Assembly (NCBI RefSeq): GCF_030486405.1
Contig: NZ_CP129613.1
Span: forward strand, 2,976,001 to 3,040,000
Source: Mycolicibacterium sp. HK-90
GTDB lineage: Bacteria > Actinomycetota > Actinomycetes > Mycobacteriales > Mycobacteriaceae
DNA: 64,000 bases
Direction: 5' to 3'
Both the position numbers and the translations under genes were made by a program. Each line of letters begins with the position of its first letter. Within the stretch, counting starts at the first letter, position 1. A model generated the notes under the pieces. That model saw only the letters and a list, made by a program, of their open reading frames with translations. It ran no database searches and had not been told where the DNA came from. This document shows positions 1 to 9,120 of the stretch, piece by piece.

Positions 1-1
1 G

Positions 2-604
2 GCCGCATGGCGCGGGGCGTTCCTCGCGCACGGCTCGTTGACCGAGCCGGGGCGGTCGTCCGCGCTTGAGGTCAGCTGCCCGGGTCCCGAGGCGGCCCTG
101 GCCTTGGTCGGTGCCGCGCGCCGGCTCGGCGTGAGTGCCAAGGCCCGCGAGGTCCGCGGCAGTGACCGCGTCGTGGTGCGCGACGGCGAGGCGATCGGTG
201 CGCTGCTGACCCGAATGGGCGCCCAGGACACCCGGTTGACGTGGGAGGAACGGCGGATGCGCCGCGAGGTCCGCGCCACGGCCAACCGACTGGCGAATTT
301 TGACGACGCGAACCTGCGCCGGTCGGCGCGGGCCGCGGTCGCCGCCGCCGCCCGCGTGGAGCGCGCGCTGGAGATCCTGGGTGACGGCGTACCCGATCAC
401 CTGGCCGCGGCGGGCAAGCTGCGCGTGGAGCATCGGCAGGCGTCGCTGGAGGAACTGGGTCGGCTCGCCGATCCGCCCATGACGAAAGACGCTGTGGCCG
501 GCCGTATCCGGCGCCTGCTGTCGATGGCCGATCGCAAGGCCAAGCAGGAGGGGCTGCCCGACACCGAGTCGGCGGTGACGCCGGACCTGCTCGACGACGC
601 CTGA
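2..604 (+). CDS. whiA: WhiA, DNA-binding regulator (C-terminal part)
   Basis: This frame is open from the left edge of the window, so the N-terminal LAGLIDADG-like half is missing and about 200 residues remain. The start of the visible part ([17 protein letters not shown]) is the conserved end of the homing-endonuclease-like fold. The C-terminal portion carries the WhiA helix-turn-helix: a motif around [19 protein letters not shown] followed by [13 protein letters not shown]. WhiA is a sporulation and cell-division transcription factor in actinobacteria and is retained in non-sporulating mycobacteria. In mycobacteria it follows uvrC, rapZ and yvcK homologues, which would lie to the left. The downstream neighbours differ from the M. 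tuberculosis arrangement. Confident identification; only its start is unseen. Confidence 0.95.
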   Translation, partial: AAWRGAFLAHGSLTEPGRSSALEVSCPGPEAALALVGAARRLGVSAKAREVRGSDRVVVRDGEAIGALLTRMGAQDTRLTWEERRMRREVRATANRLANFDDANLRRSARAAVAAAARVERALEILGDGVPDHLAAAGKLRVEHRQASLEELGRLADPPMTKDAVAGRIRRLLSMADRKAKQEGLPDTESAVTPDLLDDA

Positions 605-716
605 TCGTTCGGCGCGCACACCTCGTCGGGGGTCAACGGGCGGCGCCTCAGATCCGTTGAGCCGCAAGACTCGGTCATGTGCGACGGGCTGGCACCGGGT
701 CCTACCCACCTCGCAG

Positions 717-1109
717 TCATCCGTGAGCGGCATCCGCGGCAGACCGGATCTGATCCGCGAGTTTCGCCGCTCCGAAACAACGGGCACTTAACACCCGGTC
801 GGGGGTACGGACGACAACGATTTTGGTCACGAGACCCGGCATCAGCTCCACCGACTCGACGTGCCGAAGAGCCAGTACAACGTCCAAGCTTCCGTTTTGG
901 AGTGACCGGTTGGCGGTATTGGGGTGAAACTCCACTGTTGTGGTTGTCAGCGTCAGTCGGCCGCCGACCCACAGCCCGCCGTAGCGCTGCCGTGACCGGT
1001 CGATCCAACGTGTGCTGCCTGAGCTTGTTTGCGCAGCGAGTCGTCCCAGCGCGTTGACTTCGGCGTCCTCGATGAGGGCGTTCGCCGTCTTGGAAGTGAT
1101 CACAGTCAC
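717..1109 (-). CDS. PH-like/GRAM-type hypothetical protein, leaderless
   Basis: This is a 130-residue soluble protein. The core (GGRLTLTTTTVEFHPN, then DVVLALRHVESVEL and KIVVVRTPDRVLSARCF) has the strand pattern of bacterial PH or GRAM domains: a short helix, a VGGRLTLT strand with a phase-changing turn, and a closing helix. The chosen GTG at 1109 is preceded by TAGGTT (1122-1117 on the minus strand) with a 7-base gap and no Shine-Dalgarno, matching the leaderless arrangement seen repeatedly in the window. A longer frame to 1451 exists, but its extra part has no protein-like character. No partner genes point to a function. The fold is inferred by eye only. Confidence 0.6.
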   Translation of the reverse strand: MTVITSKTANALIEDAEVNALGRLAAQTSSGSTRWIDRSRQRYGGLWVGGRLTLTTTTVEFHPNTANRSLQNGSLDVVLALRHVESVELMPGLVTKIVVVRTPDRVLSARCFGAAKLADQIRSAADAAHG

Positions 1110-1349
1110 GGCGGCAAACCTAACAGGGGCAGTGCCGGTCCAGTCGTCGTTGCGGTGCTGCTGCCCGGCCATTGGACTGGAGTCTGCAATTTCCGGAGGA
1201 CTCTGGCATCGCGGTCCTTCGAATCGAAGGGTGCCCGAGCGATGAGACTTGGAAATCCGCCGAGTTTTACGACCGTACCGTTTACCTTGGCCGGGGTGAC
1301 CACCGGCGGCGACCGGCCCCCTGACGGGGGACCACGATGGAGGCGAATC

Positions 1350-1700
1350 ATGAGGAGCGGCACGGACATCGGTCCTCCCAATGAGCACGATGGCGTCGCA
1401 CTCAAGCGCCCGTTGCGTACCAAAGACGTTGAGGGAATACACGAAATCCAACTCGACGCGGGGACCGAGGGAACCATCGTGTTCATCGGCGAGCGTCCTG
1501 GGCAGCCCACGGAGTACATGGTCGAATTCTGCGCGCCCGGTCCGATAACACTGGCAATGCCGTTTCTACGTCGTGGGGACTTCGAGATCGTCTGGCGGTG
1601 CGCGGACAAACCGCCGAGCGTCCGTAAGTCAAAGGCCAGCGGCAGGTTGGGGTCTGTGAGGCTTTGGGTAAGGCGTCGTCTCGCGTCGTGGCTTCGATGA
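1350..1700 (+). CDS. Small DUF4926-like hypothetical protein
   Basis: 116 residues. The ATG is preceded by GGAGG six bases upstream, which favours it over the in-frame ATG at 1242 that lacks a ribosome site. Residues about 15-75 (RTKDVEGIHEIQLDAGTEG, TIVFIGERPGQPTEYMVEF, MPFLRRGDFEIVW) resemble DUF4926 domains: a small beta-barrel with a glycine turn after a strand and a closing L-x-x-x-D-F motif. Such proteins often sit beside toxin or phage-type genes, but none is seen here. A GC-rich stem (CCCCC TGAC GGGGG, about 1318-1332) lies just before the ribosome site and could hinder initiation. The arginine-rich tail is atypical. Moderate confidence that it is real. Confidence 0.5.
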   Translation: MRSGTDIGPPNEHDGVALKRPLRTKDVEGIHEIQLDAGTEGTIVFIGERPGQPTEYMVEFCAPGPITLAMPFLRRGDFEIVWRCADKPPSVRKSKASGRLGSVRLWVRRRLASWLR

Positions 1701-1896
1701 ATTTCGGGTTTTGCAACGGGTTTGGCGAACGATCGATCGACCGCTGCTACCAGTCCGCGCGTGTCGTCTCATCACGTTCGGTGCCGTGTGGTGATCCGGG
1801 TGTCAGCGGACCCTGAATGCCCAAGAAGGAAACTTGCCGATCATCCCTGCCGCTGTCATTGCGCCACCCGGAATCTGGCCTACGCGGTCGATCCAG

Positions 1897-2268
1897 CTAG
1901 TTCGGCTGCCACGGCCACCATGACGGGGTGCCGGTGGGGCACAGTTCGGTCGGGGTGGGCGTCCATTGGGAGTTGATGGCGTAGACGACCATGACCGGTG
2001 CGATGAGGACCGCGGCGGCGACCGCGACGTATATCGACCAGATCCGTTCAATGAGCACGTGGACCACTGTGTAGGCGATCGCGGTGACCGCGACCGTGAG
2101 GACGGCTGGAAATAGCAGGGTGAAGACGATGAAGCCGTCACCGGCGGAGGGCTCGGGTCGGCAGATCCTCAACATGTCGGACACAATTCCTACGGAGACA
2201 CCGAAGGCGGCCAGGCCCAGGATGGGACAGAGGACGATTCCAACGAGGACACTCACCCAACGCGGCAT
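1897..2268 (-). CDS. Small membrane protein, unknown function
   Basis: 123 residues beginning MPRWVSVLVGIVLCPILG. Three hydrophobic segments are visible at about residues 4-30, 42-66 and 70-92, followed by a short tail rich in Trp, Pro and Cys (TELCPTGTPSWWPWQPN). The ATG lies inside the end of an overlapping 35-codon frame (2253-2360), so its translation may be coupled to that microORF. A GGGG run about 10 bases upstream is a weak ribosome site. The family is not recognised. Longer readings of this frame upstream to 2412 are basic and low in complexity and are not supported. Confidence 0.55.
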   Translation of the reverse strand: MPRWVSVLVGIVLCPILGLAAFGVSVGIVSDMLRICRPEPSAGDGFIVFTLLFPAVLTVAVTAIAYTVVHVLIERIWSIYVAVAAAVLIAPVMVVYAINSQWTPTPTELCPTGTPSWWPWQPN

Positions 2269-2360
2269 CGGTTGAACCCCAAGTGCTGCGAATTGTTGTG
2301 ATCGGCCCCGAACATGGCTGTGTGCGTGTCGATCCCGCGGGCGAATTCCTCGGCGGTCAT
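2253..2360 (-). CDS. Leaderless 35-aa microORF upstream of membrane protein
   Basis: The ORF begins MTAEEFARGIDTHTAMFG and ends NRCRVG. It has no ribosome site, but TACGGT (2372-2367, minus strand) lies six bases before the ATG, fitting a leaderless transcript. Its stop region overlaps the start of the membrane protein by 16 bases, so ribosomes finishing it could feed the next frame. The sequence has balanced composition, with a His/Asn patch (GADHNNSQHLGF). It may be a real small protein or a leader peptide. No homologue is recalled. Support is positional only. Confidence 0.4.
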   Translation of the reverse strand: MTAEEFARGIDTHTAMFGADHNNSQHLGFNRCRVG

Positions 2361-2495
2361 GGGGGAACCGTATCGGTCGACTGTGCGGATTCCGGGGCCC
2401 TACCGTGACCATTTCGCAAAGGTCAATGCGGCCGGGTCCAGCTACTGCTCAGATCACCTGGCACTTGCATGATCGGCCTGGTGCAGCCCGTACGG

Positions 2496-3461
2496 TCAGG
2501 CCGGAATGATTCGTCTGGGACGTAGCGGTATGTGATCACGAAATGCTTCGATCGCGGCAGCGACTTCGAACGGCGTTGTCGCGTGCGCGATCTCGCGACG
2601 ATACAGGACACGGTCGGCGACCGCGTCGAGGTCGAATCCCCACACCATCGACATCAGGGGATTGATGAACAGTTCGATCTCCTTGTCACGGGTGCGGGCC
2701 AAGGAGTGGTGGTTGCCGAACTCTCCGCGGGCGGCGTCGGTGATCGACGCGGACACAATGCTCTCCCTGTCGGGCGTGTGCCGTTGAACCCATGCGGCAG
2801 CCTCCAGCCAGGCATCGACGGATGCCGAGCCGGGAAGAAGGGCGAACACGCCGTGATATGCCCCGAGTTTGGCGAGGGCGGCGACGTTTTCGAGGAAGTG
2901 CGCATGACACACGCCGTGATAGGTGTCGACGCCGAACCCGACGCAGGCGGCGAGTTTGACCGGTACGTCGAGCGCGTGCGCCGCCAGCAGGCTGGTGATG
3001 TCCTCGACTGGTGTTCCGAGGCCAGCTTCGTCGCCGGTCATCAGAAGGTCCGTGCCGCCGTCGACGAGAACTACCGCGTCCAGGTGCAGTTCCCGGGCCA
3101 GCCACGCATACGCCGCTCGAATGTCGGCGGGTCCGCCCTTGCGGATCAGGAACACGCTGTCGGGGTAGCCGTGGTTGCGTAGCCAGACCGCGAGGTGTTT
3201 CTCGGGGAAGTAGGCGAGCGGGCCGCCGGTGTCGGCGCGCGCCTCGAACAGTCCGGGCGCGACCTGTCGTGCGGTCGTGCGCGTGACGGGGGTGAACGTG
3301 AGGTTCGCCAGGAACACAGTCTTGCTGCCCTCCTGGAGAGCGAAGGCGATCGGGAGGCCGCTGATCAGGTCGTGCCCGCCACCGGCACCAGCGATCAGGA
3401 CCCGCTCGCAGTCGCGAAGGCGGTGCAGTACCGGTGTGTCGAACAAGGTGGGCACGGACAT
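2496..3461 (-). CDS. DUF1152 family protein
   Basis: 321 residues. The N-terminus holds a glycine-rich nucleotide-type loop (RVLIAGAGGGHDLISGLPIA, about residues 19-38), followed by DAVVLVDGGTDLLMTGDEAG and LAACVGFGVDTYHGV, the hallmark segments of DUF1152 proteins. The fold is Rossmann-like and the biochemical role is unknown. The ATG has no Shine-Dalgarno. A GATACT hexamer (3474-3469 on the minus strand) lies seven bases upstream, suggesting a leaderless start. It is divergent from the TetR gene at 3556 and shares an intergenic region of 94 bases that contains two TetR-type palindromes, so it may be co-controlled. Family assignment is good; function unknown. Confidence 0.85.
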   Translation of the reverse strand: MSVPTLFDTPVLHRLRDCERVLIAGAGGGHDLISGLPIAFALQEGSKTVFLANLTFTPVTRTTARQVAPGLFEARADTGGPLAYFPEKHLAVWLRNHGYPDSVFLIRKGGPADIRAAYAWLARELHLDAVVLVDGGTDLLMTGDEAGLGTPVEDITSLLAAHALDVPVKLAACVGFGVDTYHGVCHAHFLENVAALAKLGAYHGVFALLPGSASVDAWLEAAAWVQRHTPDRESIVSASITDAARGEFGNHHSLARTRDKEIELFINPLMSMVWGFDLDAVADRVLYRREIAHATTPFEVAAAIEAFRDHIPLRPRRIIPA

Positions 3462-3503
3462 CTGCCGAAGTATCCAGCACCGCTCCCGAGACCATCCGGC
3501 ATT

Positions 3504-3553
3504 TTCAGATAACGACCACTATCCGAAACTTCAGATAACGACTACTATCTGAA
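3504..3553. promoter_or_regulatory. Two tandem palindromic operators for the adjacent TetR regulator
   Basis: Two 24-bp dyads, TTCAGATA-N8-TATCCGAA (3504-3527) and TTCAGATA-N8-TATCTGAA (3530-3553), lie 26 bases apart. The second is a perfect 8-8-8 inverted repeat. It covers TACTAT (3543-3548), the likely -10 hexamer, which ends seven bases before the ATG at 3556. Repressor bound here would block the promoter directly. The other copy faces the divergent DUF1152 gene. Palindrome and spacing are read from the sequence; the binding protein is inferred from adjacency. Confidence 0.8.
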
Positions 3554-3555
3554 AC

Positions 3556-4200
3556 ATGGTCGACGAACGAAGTGACGAGGACGCGACGCCGGCGCGGCTG
3601 ACCAGGGCCGAAACCCAGGCCCGGACGCGGGCCGCCCTGTTGGATGCCGCCGCCCAGACCTGCGCCCGTAAGGGCTATGCCGCGGCGTCGGTGGACGAGA
3701 TCGCCGCGGCGGCGGGGTATTCGGTCGGCGCGGTCTATTCGAACTTCTCCAGTAAGGAACAGCTGTTCTCCGAGCTGATGAACGAACGTGCGTCCGGTCG
3801 GCTCGACCAGGTGGTGCAGACCATGTCCGAGAACGCCGACGGGGGACCGCTGACGGCCTTGGGGCGGATGCTCGTCGAGATCGCCGACAACGAGATCGAG
3901 TTCGAGGCGATCCAGGCTGAATTCTGGTTGCACGCCGTGCGCAATCCCGATGCCATGGAGATTCTGCGGGGCAGGTCGGCGCGCACGCTGGCGTCCTTGC
4001 GAGAGATTCTCGCCGATGCGTTGGAGCGCAACAACATCGACGACAGCGTCTCCGTCGAGGGATACGCCGTGGTGGTGCTCGCGCTGTTCCAGGGGCTGAT
4101 CCGGCAGCGGCGAATCGACCCGACCCGGGTACCCGAGGAACTCTTCGGCCAGGCCCTGACCTGGCAACTGGCCGGCATGCCGAAGAAAGGCAAGAGGTAA
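3556..4200 (+). CDS. TetR/AcrR family transcriptional regulator
   Basis: 214 residues with the TetR helix-turn-helix near the N-terminus (ARKGYAAASVDEIAAAAGYS, then VGAVYSNFSSKEQLFSELM, about residues 36-75). The C-terminal ligand-binding half is of ordinary length. There is no Shine-Dalgarno and the ATG sits seven bases after TACTAT, so it is probably leaderless. Two palindromes directly upstream imply autorepression. Five bases after its stop the fatty-acid hydroxylase gene begins, so the two form an operon and the hydroxylase is the likely regulated function. The ligand is unknown. Confidence 0.9.
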   Translation: MVDERSDEDATPARLTRAETQARTRAALLDAAAQTCARKGYAAASVDEIAAAAGYSVGAVYSNFSSKEQLFSELMNERASGRLDQVVQTMSENADGGPLTALGRMLVEIADNEIEFEAIQAEFWLHAVRNPDAMEILRGRSARTLASLREILADALERNNIDDSVSVEGYAVVVLALFQGLIRQRRIDPTRVPEELFGQALTWQLAGMPKKGKR

Positions 4201-4205
4201 CCGCA

Positions 4206-5114
4206 ATGGACCCGATCCGGATCGGGCTCTACGCCCTGCCCGCCTTCTTCGTACTCATGGCCATCGAGTTCCTGAGTTACCGGCTCGACAACGACGCGGA
4301 TTCCGCCCGTCCCCGGGTCTCCTGGCGTGACACCGGTACAAACCTGTCGATCTATGCCCTGGGACTCGTCCTGCGTCCGCTCGACAAATTCATCGCGGTA
4401 CCGATGGTCGCGATCGCGGCGGCCGTGACGCCGCTGCATCTGTCGGCATCGCACTGGTGGGTGTGGGTGCTGGCCATCGTGCTGGCCGACCTGGCCTACT
4501 ACCTCCAGCACCGGATGTCGCACCGTATCCGCCTGTTCTGGGCCGCGCACAACGTGCACCACTCCAGTCAGTACTTCAATCTGTCCACGGCCGTGCGGTT
4601 GTCGTGGTTGATTCCCGGATCGTTCCTGGCCACGATCGGTTTCGTCGGATTGGCTCTTATCGGCATCCCGGCCTGGATGGTCTTCCTGTCCCAGGCGATC
4701 GTGCTGCTCTACCAGTTCCCGATCCACACCGAGCGCATCGACCGGTTGCCCCGCGTGATCGAGTACGTGTTCAACACCCCGTCGCATCATCGCGTGCACC
4801 ACGGTGCGAACAATCCGTACCTGGACAAGAACTACGCGGGCATCTTCATCCTGTGGGACCGGATGTTCGGCACGTTCGTCGAAGAAGGTGAACCCGTCCG
4901 CTATGGGCTGACCAAGAACATCGACACCCACAATCCGATCAAGGTCAACTACCACGAGTTCGCCGCGATGGTCGGTGACGTCTGGCGGGCTCGGACCTGG
5001 CGCGGTCGGCTGGGTTACCTGTTCGGTCCGCCCGGTTGGCGCGAAAGCGACGCCCCCGCAACGGACATCGCACCCGAGACGCAGAAACCTCCGGTGATGT
5101 CCGCGGCGGAGTGA
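4206..5114 (+). CDS. Sterol desaturase / fatty acid hydroxylase superfamily membrane protein
   Basis: 302 residues, with hydrophobic segments near residues 5-22, 46-75, 82-101 and 139-172. The di-iron histidine clusters are present: HRMSH (102-106), HNVHH (115-119) and HHRVHH (194-199). This is the pattern of sterol desaturase and fatty-acid or carotenoid hydroxylases, which insert oxygen into or desaturate lipids using a diiron centre at the membrane. The ATG follows the TetR stop by five bases, with AGAGG in the preceding codons. The operon link with TetR suggests induction by a lipid or sterol-like substrate. Substrate specificity cannot be read. Confidence 0.88.
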   Translation: MDPIRIGLYALPAFFVLMAIEFLSYRLDNDADSARPRVSWRDTGTNLSIYALGLVLRPLDKFIAVPMVAIAAAVTPLHLSASHWWVWVLAIVLADLAYYLQHRMSHRIRLFWAAHNVHHSSQYFNLSTAVRLSWLIPGSFLATIGFVGLALIGIPAWMVFLSQAIVLLYQFPIHTERIDRLPRVIEYVFNTPSHHRVHHGANNPYLDKNYAGIFILWDRMFGTFVEEGEPVRYGLTKNIDTHNPIKVNYHEFAAMVGDVWRARTWRGRLGYLFGPPGWRESDAPATDIAPETQKPPVMSAAE

Positions 5115-5240
5115 GCGCGGACCCGTCTTTGCCGTAGCCCGTCTGGCCGTCGGCCTCGTGTTCACTCCGCCGCGGTGGTGGCGTTGTAATGTGTGGCGAC
5201 AAACTGGACGTCAATACCGACAATCGAGACGACGGGCGCG

Positions 5241-7016
5241 ATGAGACTGATTCTTGAGCTGATGCGCCCCTACCGGTTGCTGGTCGCCGGAATCTTCGCG
5301 GTACTGCTGATCCAGATCGCCACGGGCCTGGCCGCACCCTGGCCGTTGAAGGTCGTGCTGGACAGCGTGGTGGGCCACCACCCGCTGCCGGGCTGGCTGC
5401 ACGGCCTGCTGGAGCCGTTGCTGGGCGGCGAAGGCAAGATGCACATCGCCGGCCTGGCGGCGATCATGGTGGTCGTCATCGCCGTGGTGGCTGCGATCGC
5501 CTCCTACGTGGCGAACTACCTGACCGAAACGGTCGGCCAGCGCATCGGCAACGATCTGCGCACCCGTGCCTATCACCACCTGCAGCAGCTCTCGCTGAAC
5601 TACTTCGACACCCACCGCGTCGGTCCGATCCTGAGCACGCTCACCGACGACGTCGACACGATCCAGGGTTTCGCATCGTCCTCGACGTTGGGCATCGCCA
5701 CCGACCTGCTGACCATCGTCGGCATGTTGGCGATGATGTTGTGGCTGCAGTGGGACTTCACGCTCATCGCCCTGGCCGTGGCGCCTCTGCTGCTGTTGTT
5801 CGTCTCGCGCATCCGCAAGGCCGTTAAGGCGGCGACCCACGAGGTGCGCAGACGGGAATCCGACATCGTGGCGGTCGCGGAGGAGGGCCTGCAGTCCATC
5901 CGGGTGGTGAAGGCATTCGATCGCGAGGACACGCAGGAACGTCAGCTGGCGATCGCCGGTCAACAGGCCGTCGATGCCGCGCTCAACGCGCGGCGCGTGA
6001 AATCTGTGGTGTCGCCCATCGTCGGCGTCGTGGTGGCCGCCTGCACCGCGGTGGTGTTGTGGCGGGGATCGGCGCTCATCCTGGCGGGCGCGATGACGGC
6101 GGGCACGCTGACCGTGTTCATCTCCTACCTGGCGTCGTTCTTCAAGCCAGTACAGGATCTGGCCAAACTCACCAACACCATCGCCATGGCTTCGGTCGGG
6201 GTTGACCGCGTCAACGCCCTGCTCACCGCGGAGACCTCGGTGGAGGAGAAGCCCGACGCGATCGAGGCGCCTCGCATCAAAGGTGCGATCAGCTTCGAGC
6301 GGGTTGCCTTCAGCTACGACAGCGCGACACCCGTGTTGCGCGACGTCACCTTCGAGGTGGAACCGGGCCAGCTGGTGGGTGTCGTCGGGCACACCGGAAG
6401 CGGCAAATCCAGTCTGGTCAGCCTGATCCCGCGGTTCTACGACCCAAGTATGGGCACCGTCCGCGTCGACGGAGTCGACCTGCGCGACTACAAACTCCAC
6501 GAACTCCGCCGCCAGATCGCCTACGTCCTACAGGACACGGTCCTGTTCCGCGGCACCATCCGCGACAACATCGCGTTCGGACGACCCGACGCCGACCACG
6601 ACGAGATCGTCGAGATGGCCAAGTTGGCCAACGCCCACGAGTTCATCTCCGAGATGCCGCAGGGCTATGACAGCCCGGTAGGGGAGCGCGGGCTCACCCT
6701 CTCGGGCGGACAGCGGCAGCGCATCGGTATCGCCCGTGCCCTCATCCGGGACAGCCCGATCCTGATCCTCGACGAACCGACCGCCGCGCTGGACGCGGAG
6801 TCCGAGCGCCTGGTGATGTCCGCCTTGCAGCGGTTGATGAAGGACCGCACCGTGATCACGATTGCCCACCGGCTCAGCACGATTCGCGATGCCGACAAGA
6901 TCGTCGTGCTCGAGGAGGGCCGCGTCGTGGAGCAGGGCACGCACACCGAGCTACTGACCGCCCGCGGCAGATATGCCGAACTGCACCGCATCCAATACGA
7001 GGACGAGACATCGTGA
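5241..7016 (+). CDS. ABC exporter, fused membrane and ATPase domains
   Basis: 591 residues from ATG 5241. The N-terminal half carries six transmembrane helices. The ATPase half has Walker A (GHTGSGKSSL), signature LSGGQRQRIGIARAL, Walker B (ILILDEPTAALD) and the switch histidine (TIAHRLSTIRDADK). This is a homodimeric or half-transporter exporter of the MsbA/lipid and multidrug type. A frame-consistent GTG at 5193 exists, but TAATGT (5187-5192) abuts it and would place the RNA start downstream, so 5241 is preferred. The last four bases overlap the next gene (GTGA), implying coupled translation with the phospholipase-D-like protein. Substrate unknown; a lipid is plausible from the partner. Confidence 0.9.
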   Translation: MRLILELMRPYRLLVAGIFAVLLIQIATGLAAPWPLKVVLDSVVGHHPLPGWLHGLLEPLLGGEGKMHIAGLAAIMVVVIAVVAAIASYVANYLTETVGQRIGNDLRTRAYHHLQQLSLNYFDTHRVGPILSTLTDDVDTIQGFASSSTLGIATDLLTIVGMLAMMLWLQWDFTLIALAVAPLLLLFVSRIRKAVKAATHEVRRRESDIVAVAEEGLQSIRVVKAFDREDTQERQLAIAGQQAVDAALNARRVKSVVSPIVGVVVAACTAVVLWRGSALILAGAMTAGTLTVFISYLASFFKPVQDLAKLTNTIAMASVGVDRVNALLTAETSVEEKPDAIEAPRIKGAISFERVAFSYDSATPVLRDVTFEVEPGQLVGVVGHTGSGKSSLVSLIPRFYDPSMGTVRVDGVDLRDYKLHELRRQIAYVLQDTVLFRGTIRDNIAFGRPDADHDEIVEMAKLANAHEFISEMPQGYDSPVGERGLTLSGGQRQRIGIARALIRDSPILILDEPTAALDAESERLVMSALQRLMKDRTVITIAHRLSTIRDADKIVVLEEGRVVEQGTHTELLTARGRYAELHRIQYEDETS

Positions 7017-8005
7017 CGCGTTCGCTGATCATCCTGCCCGACGACTCGGCCCAGCCGGTTCTCGACGCCATCGGTGCGGCCACCCGGTCGGTGCGCATCA
7101 AGATGTTCGCCTTCAGCCACCGCCCGCTACTGGAGGCGGTGGTGGCTGCCCACCGACGCGGGGTGGACGTCAAGGTCATGCTCAACCCCGAGCGTCGCGA
7201 CGGAGAGACCGACAACGACGCCGCGCGGGAAACCCTGCAGCGGTTCGGGATCGAGGTCCGGGCAAGCAATCCCGCCTTCGACCTCACGCACGAGAAGTCC
7301 ATGGTCGTCGACGACGAGCACGCTTTCGTCGAGTCGCTGAACTGGACCGAGGAGAACTTCACCGTGACGCGGGACTACGCCGTCGTCACTCCCAGCGCCT
7401 ACGAGGTGGCCGAGATCATCGACTGTTTCGAGGCGGACTGGGCACGTGAGGACTTCGACCCGGGCGGCGGGGCACACCTGATCTGGTGCCCGACCAACGG
7501 CAGGCATCGCATCGCCGATTTCATCGACACCGCCAAGCACACGTTGTTCGTCCAGAACGAGCGCTATCAGGACCCGGTGATCATCGAGCGTCTGGTTCGC
7601 GCTGCGCACCGCGGGGTGAAGGTTCACGTCATGGCCCGCGCGGCCCACCATCTCAAGTCGGGCAAGCTCCTCGAAGGCATCAGCGGGATGCGCATCATGG
7701 ACGACGTCGGCATCAAGATCCACCGGCTCAAGCACATGAAGCTGCACGCCAAGATGATTCTCGCCGATCACGAGCGGGCCATTGTCGGCTCGATCAACTT
7801 CTCCCCGGGCAGCTTCGACCATCGCCGCGAACTGGCCATCGAGGTCACCGACTACCACATCATCAAACGCCTGAACGAGGTGGCCCATCACGACTGGAAG
7901 CACTCCGAGCCGATGGACCTGTCGGACGACGGATTGATCGCCGATCTGGTCGGCCAGGACCCGCACGAAGTCGACCAACTCGCCCTACACGACCGCGAAA
8001 TCTGA
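7013..8005 (+). CDS. Phospholipase D-like (HKD) family protein
   Basis: 330 residues with two HKD-type motifs. The first is HEKSMVVDDEHAFVESLNWT (about residues 91-110). The second is LHAKMILADHERAIVGSINF, followed by SPGSFDHRREL (about residues 244-275). Both supply the His and Lys of the paired active site typical of the PLD superfamily, which acts on phosphodiester bonds of lipids or nucleic acids. No signal peptide or membrane helix is seen, so it is probably cytosolic. GTG 7013 overlaps the stop of the ABC exporter gene by four bases. Coupling with an exporter suggests a lipid-handling role, but a cardiolipin-synthase-like or nuclease activity cannot be separated by sequence alone. Confidence 0.88.
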   Translation: MTRSLIILPDDSAQPVLDAIGAATRSVRIKMFAFSHRPLLEAVVAAHRRGVDVKVMLNPERRDGETDNDAARETLQRFGIEVRASNPAFDLTHEKSMVVDDEHAFVESLNWTEENFTVTRDYAVVTPSAYEVAEIIDCFEADWAREDFDPGGGAHLIWCPTNGRHRIADFIDTAKHTLFVQNERYQDPVIIERLVRAAHRGVKVHVMARAAHHLKSGKLLEGISGMRIMDDVGIKIHRLKHMKLHAKMILADHERAIVGSINFSPGSFDHRRELAIEVTDYHIIKRLNEVAHHDWKHSEPMDLSDDGLIADLVGQDPHEVDQLALHDREI

Positions 8006-9115
<1,110 letters not shown>

Positions 9116-9120
9116 TAACA

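Noticed and set aside
397..1008. 203-aa minus-strand frame across the end of whiA
   Set aside because: It is the complement of whiA and of an intergenic stretch, is Arg/Ser/Pro-rich and matches no family.
1803..2141. 112-aa minus-strand frame overlapping the small membrane protein
   Set aside because: It is a Ser/Arg/Pro-rich shadow of a frame with clear transmembrane helices.
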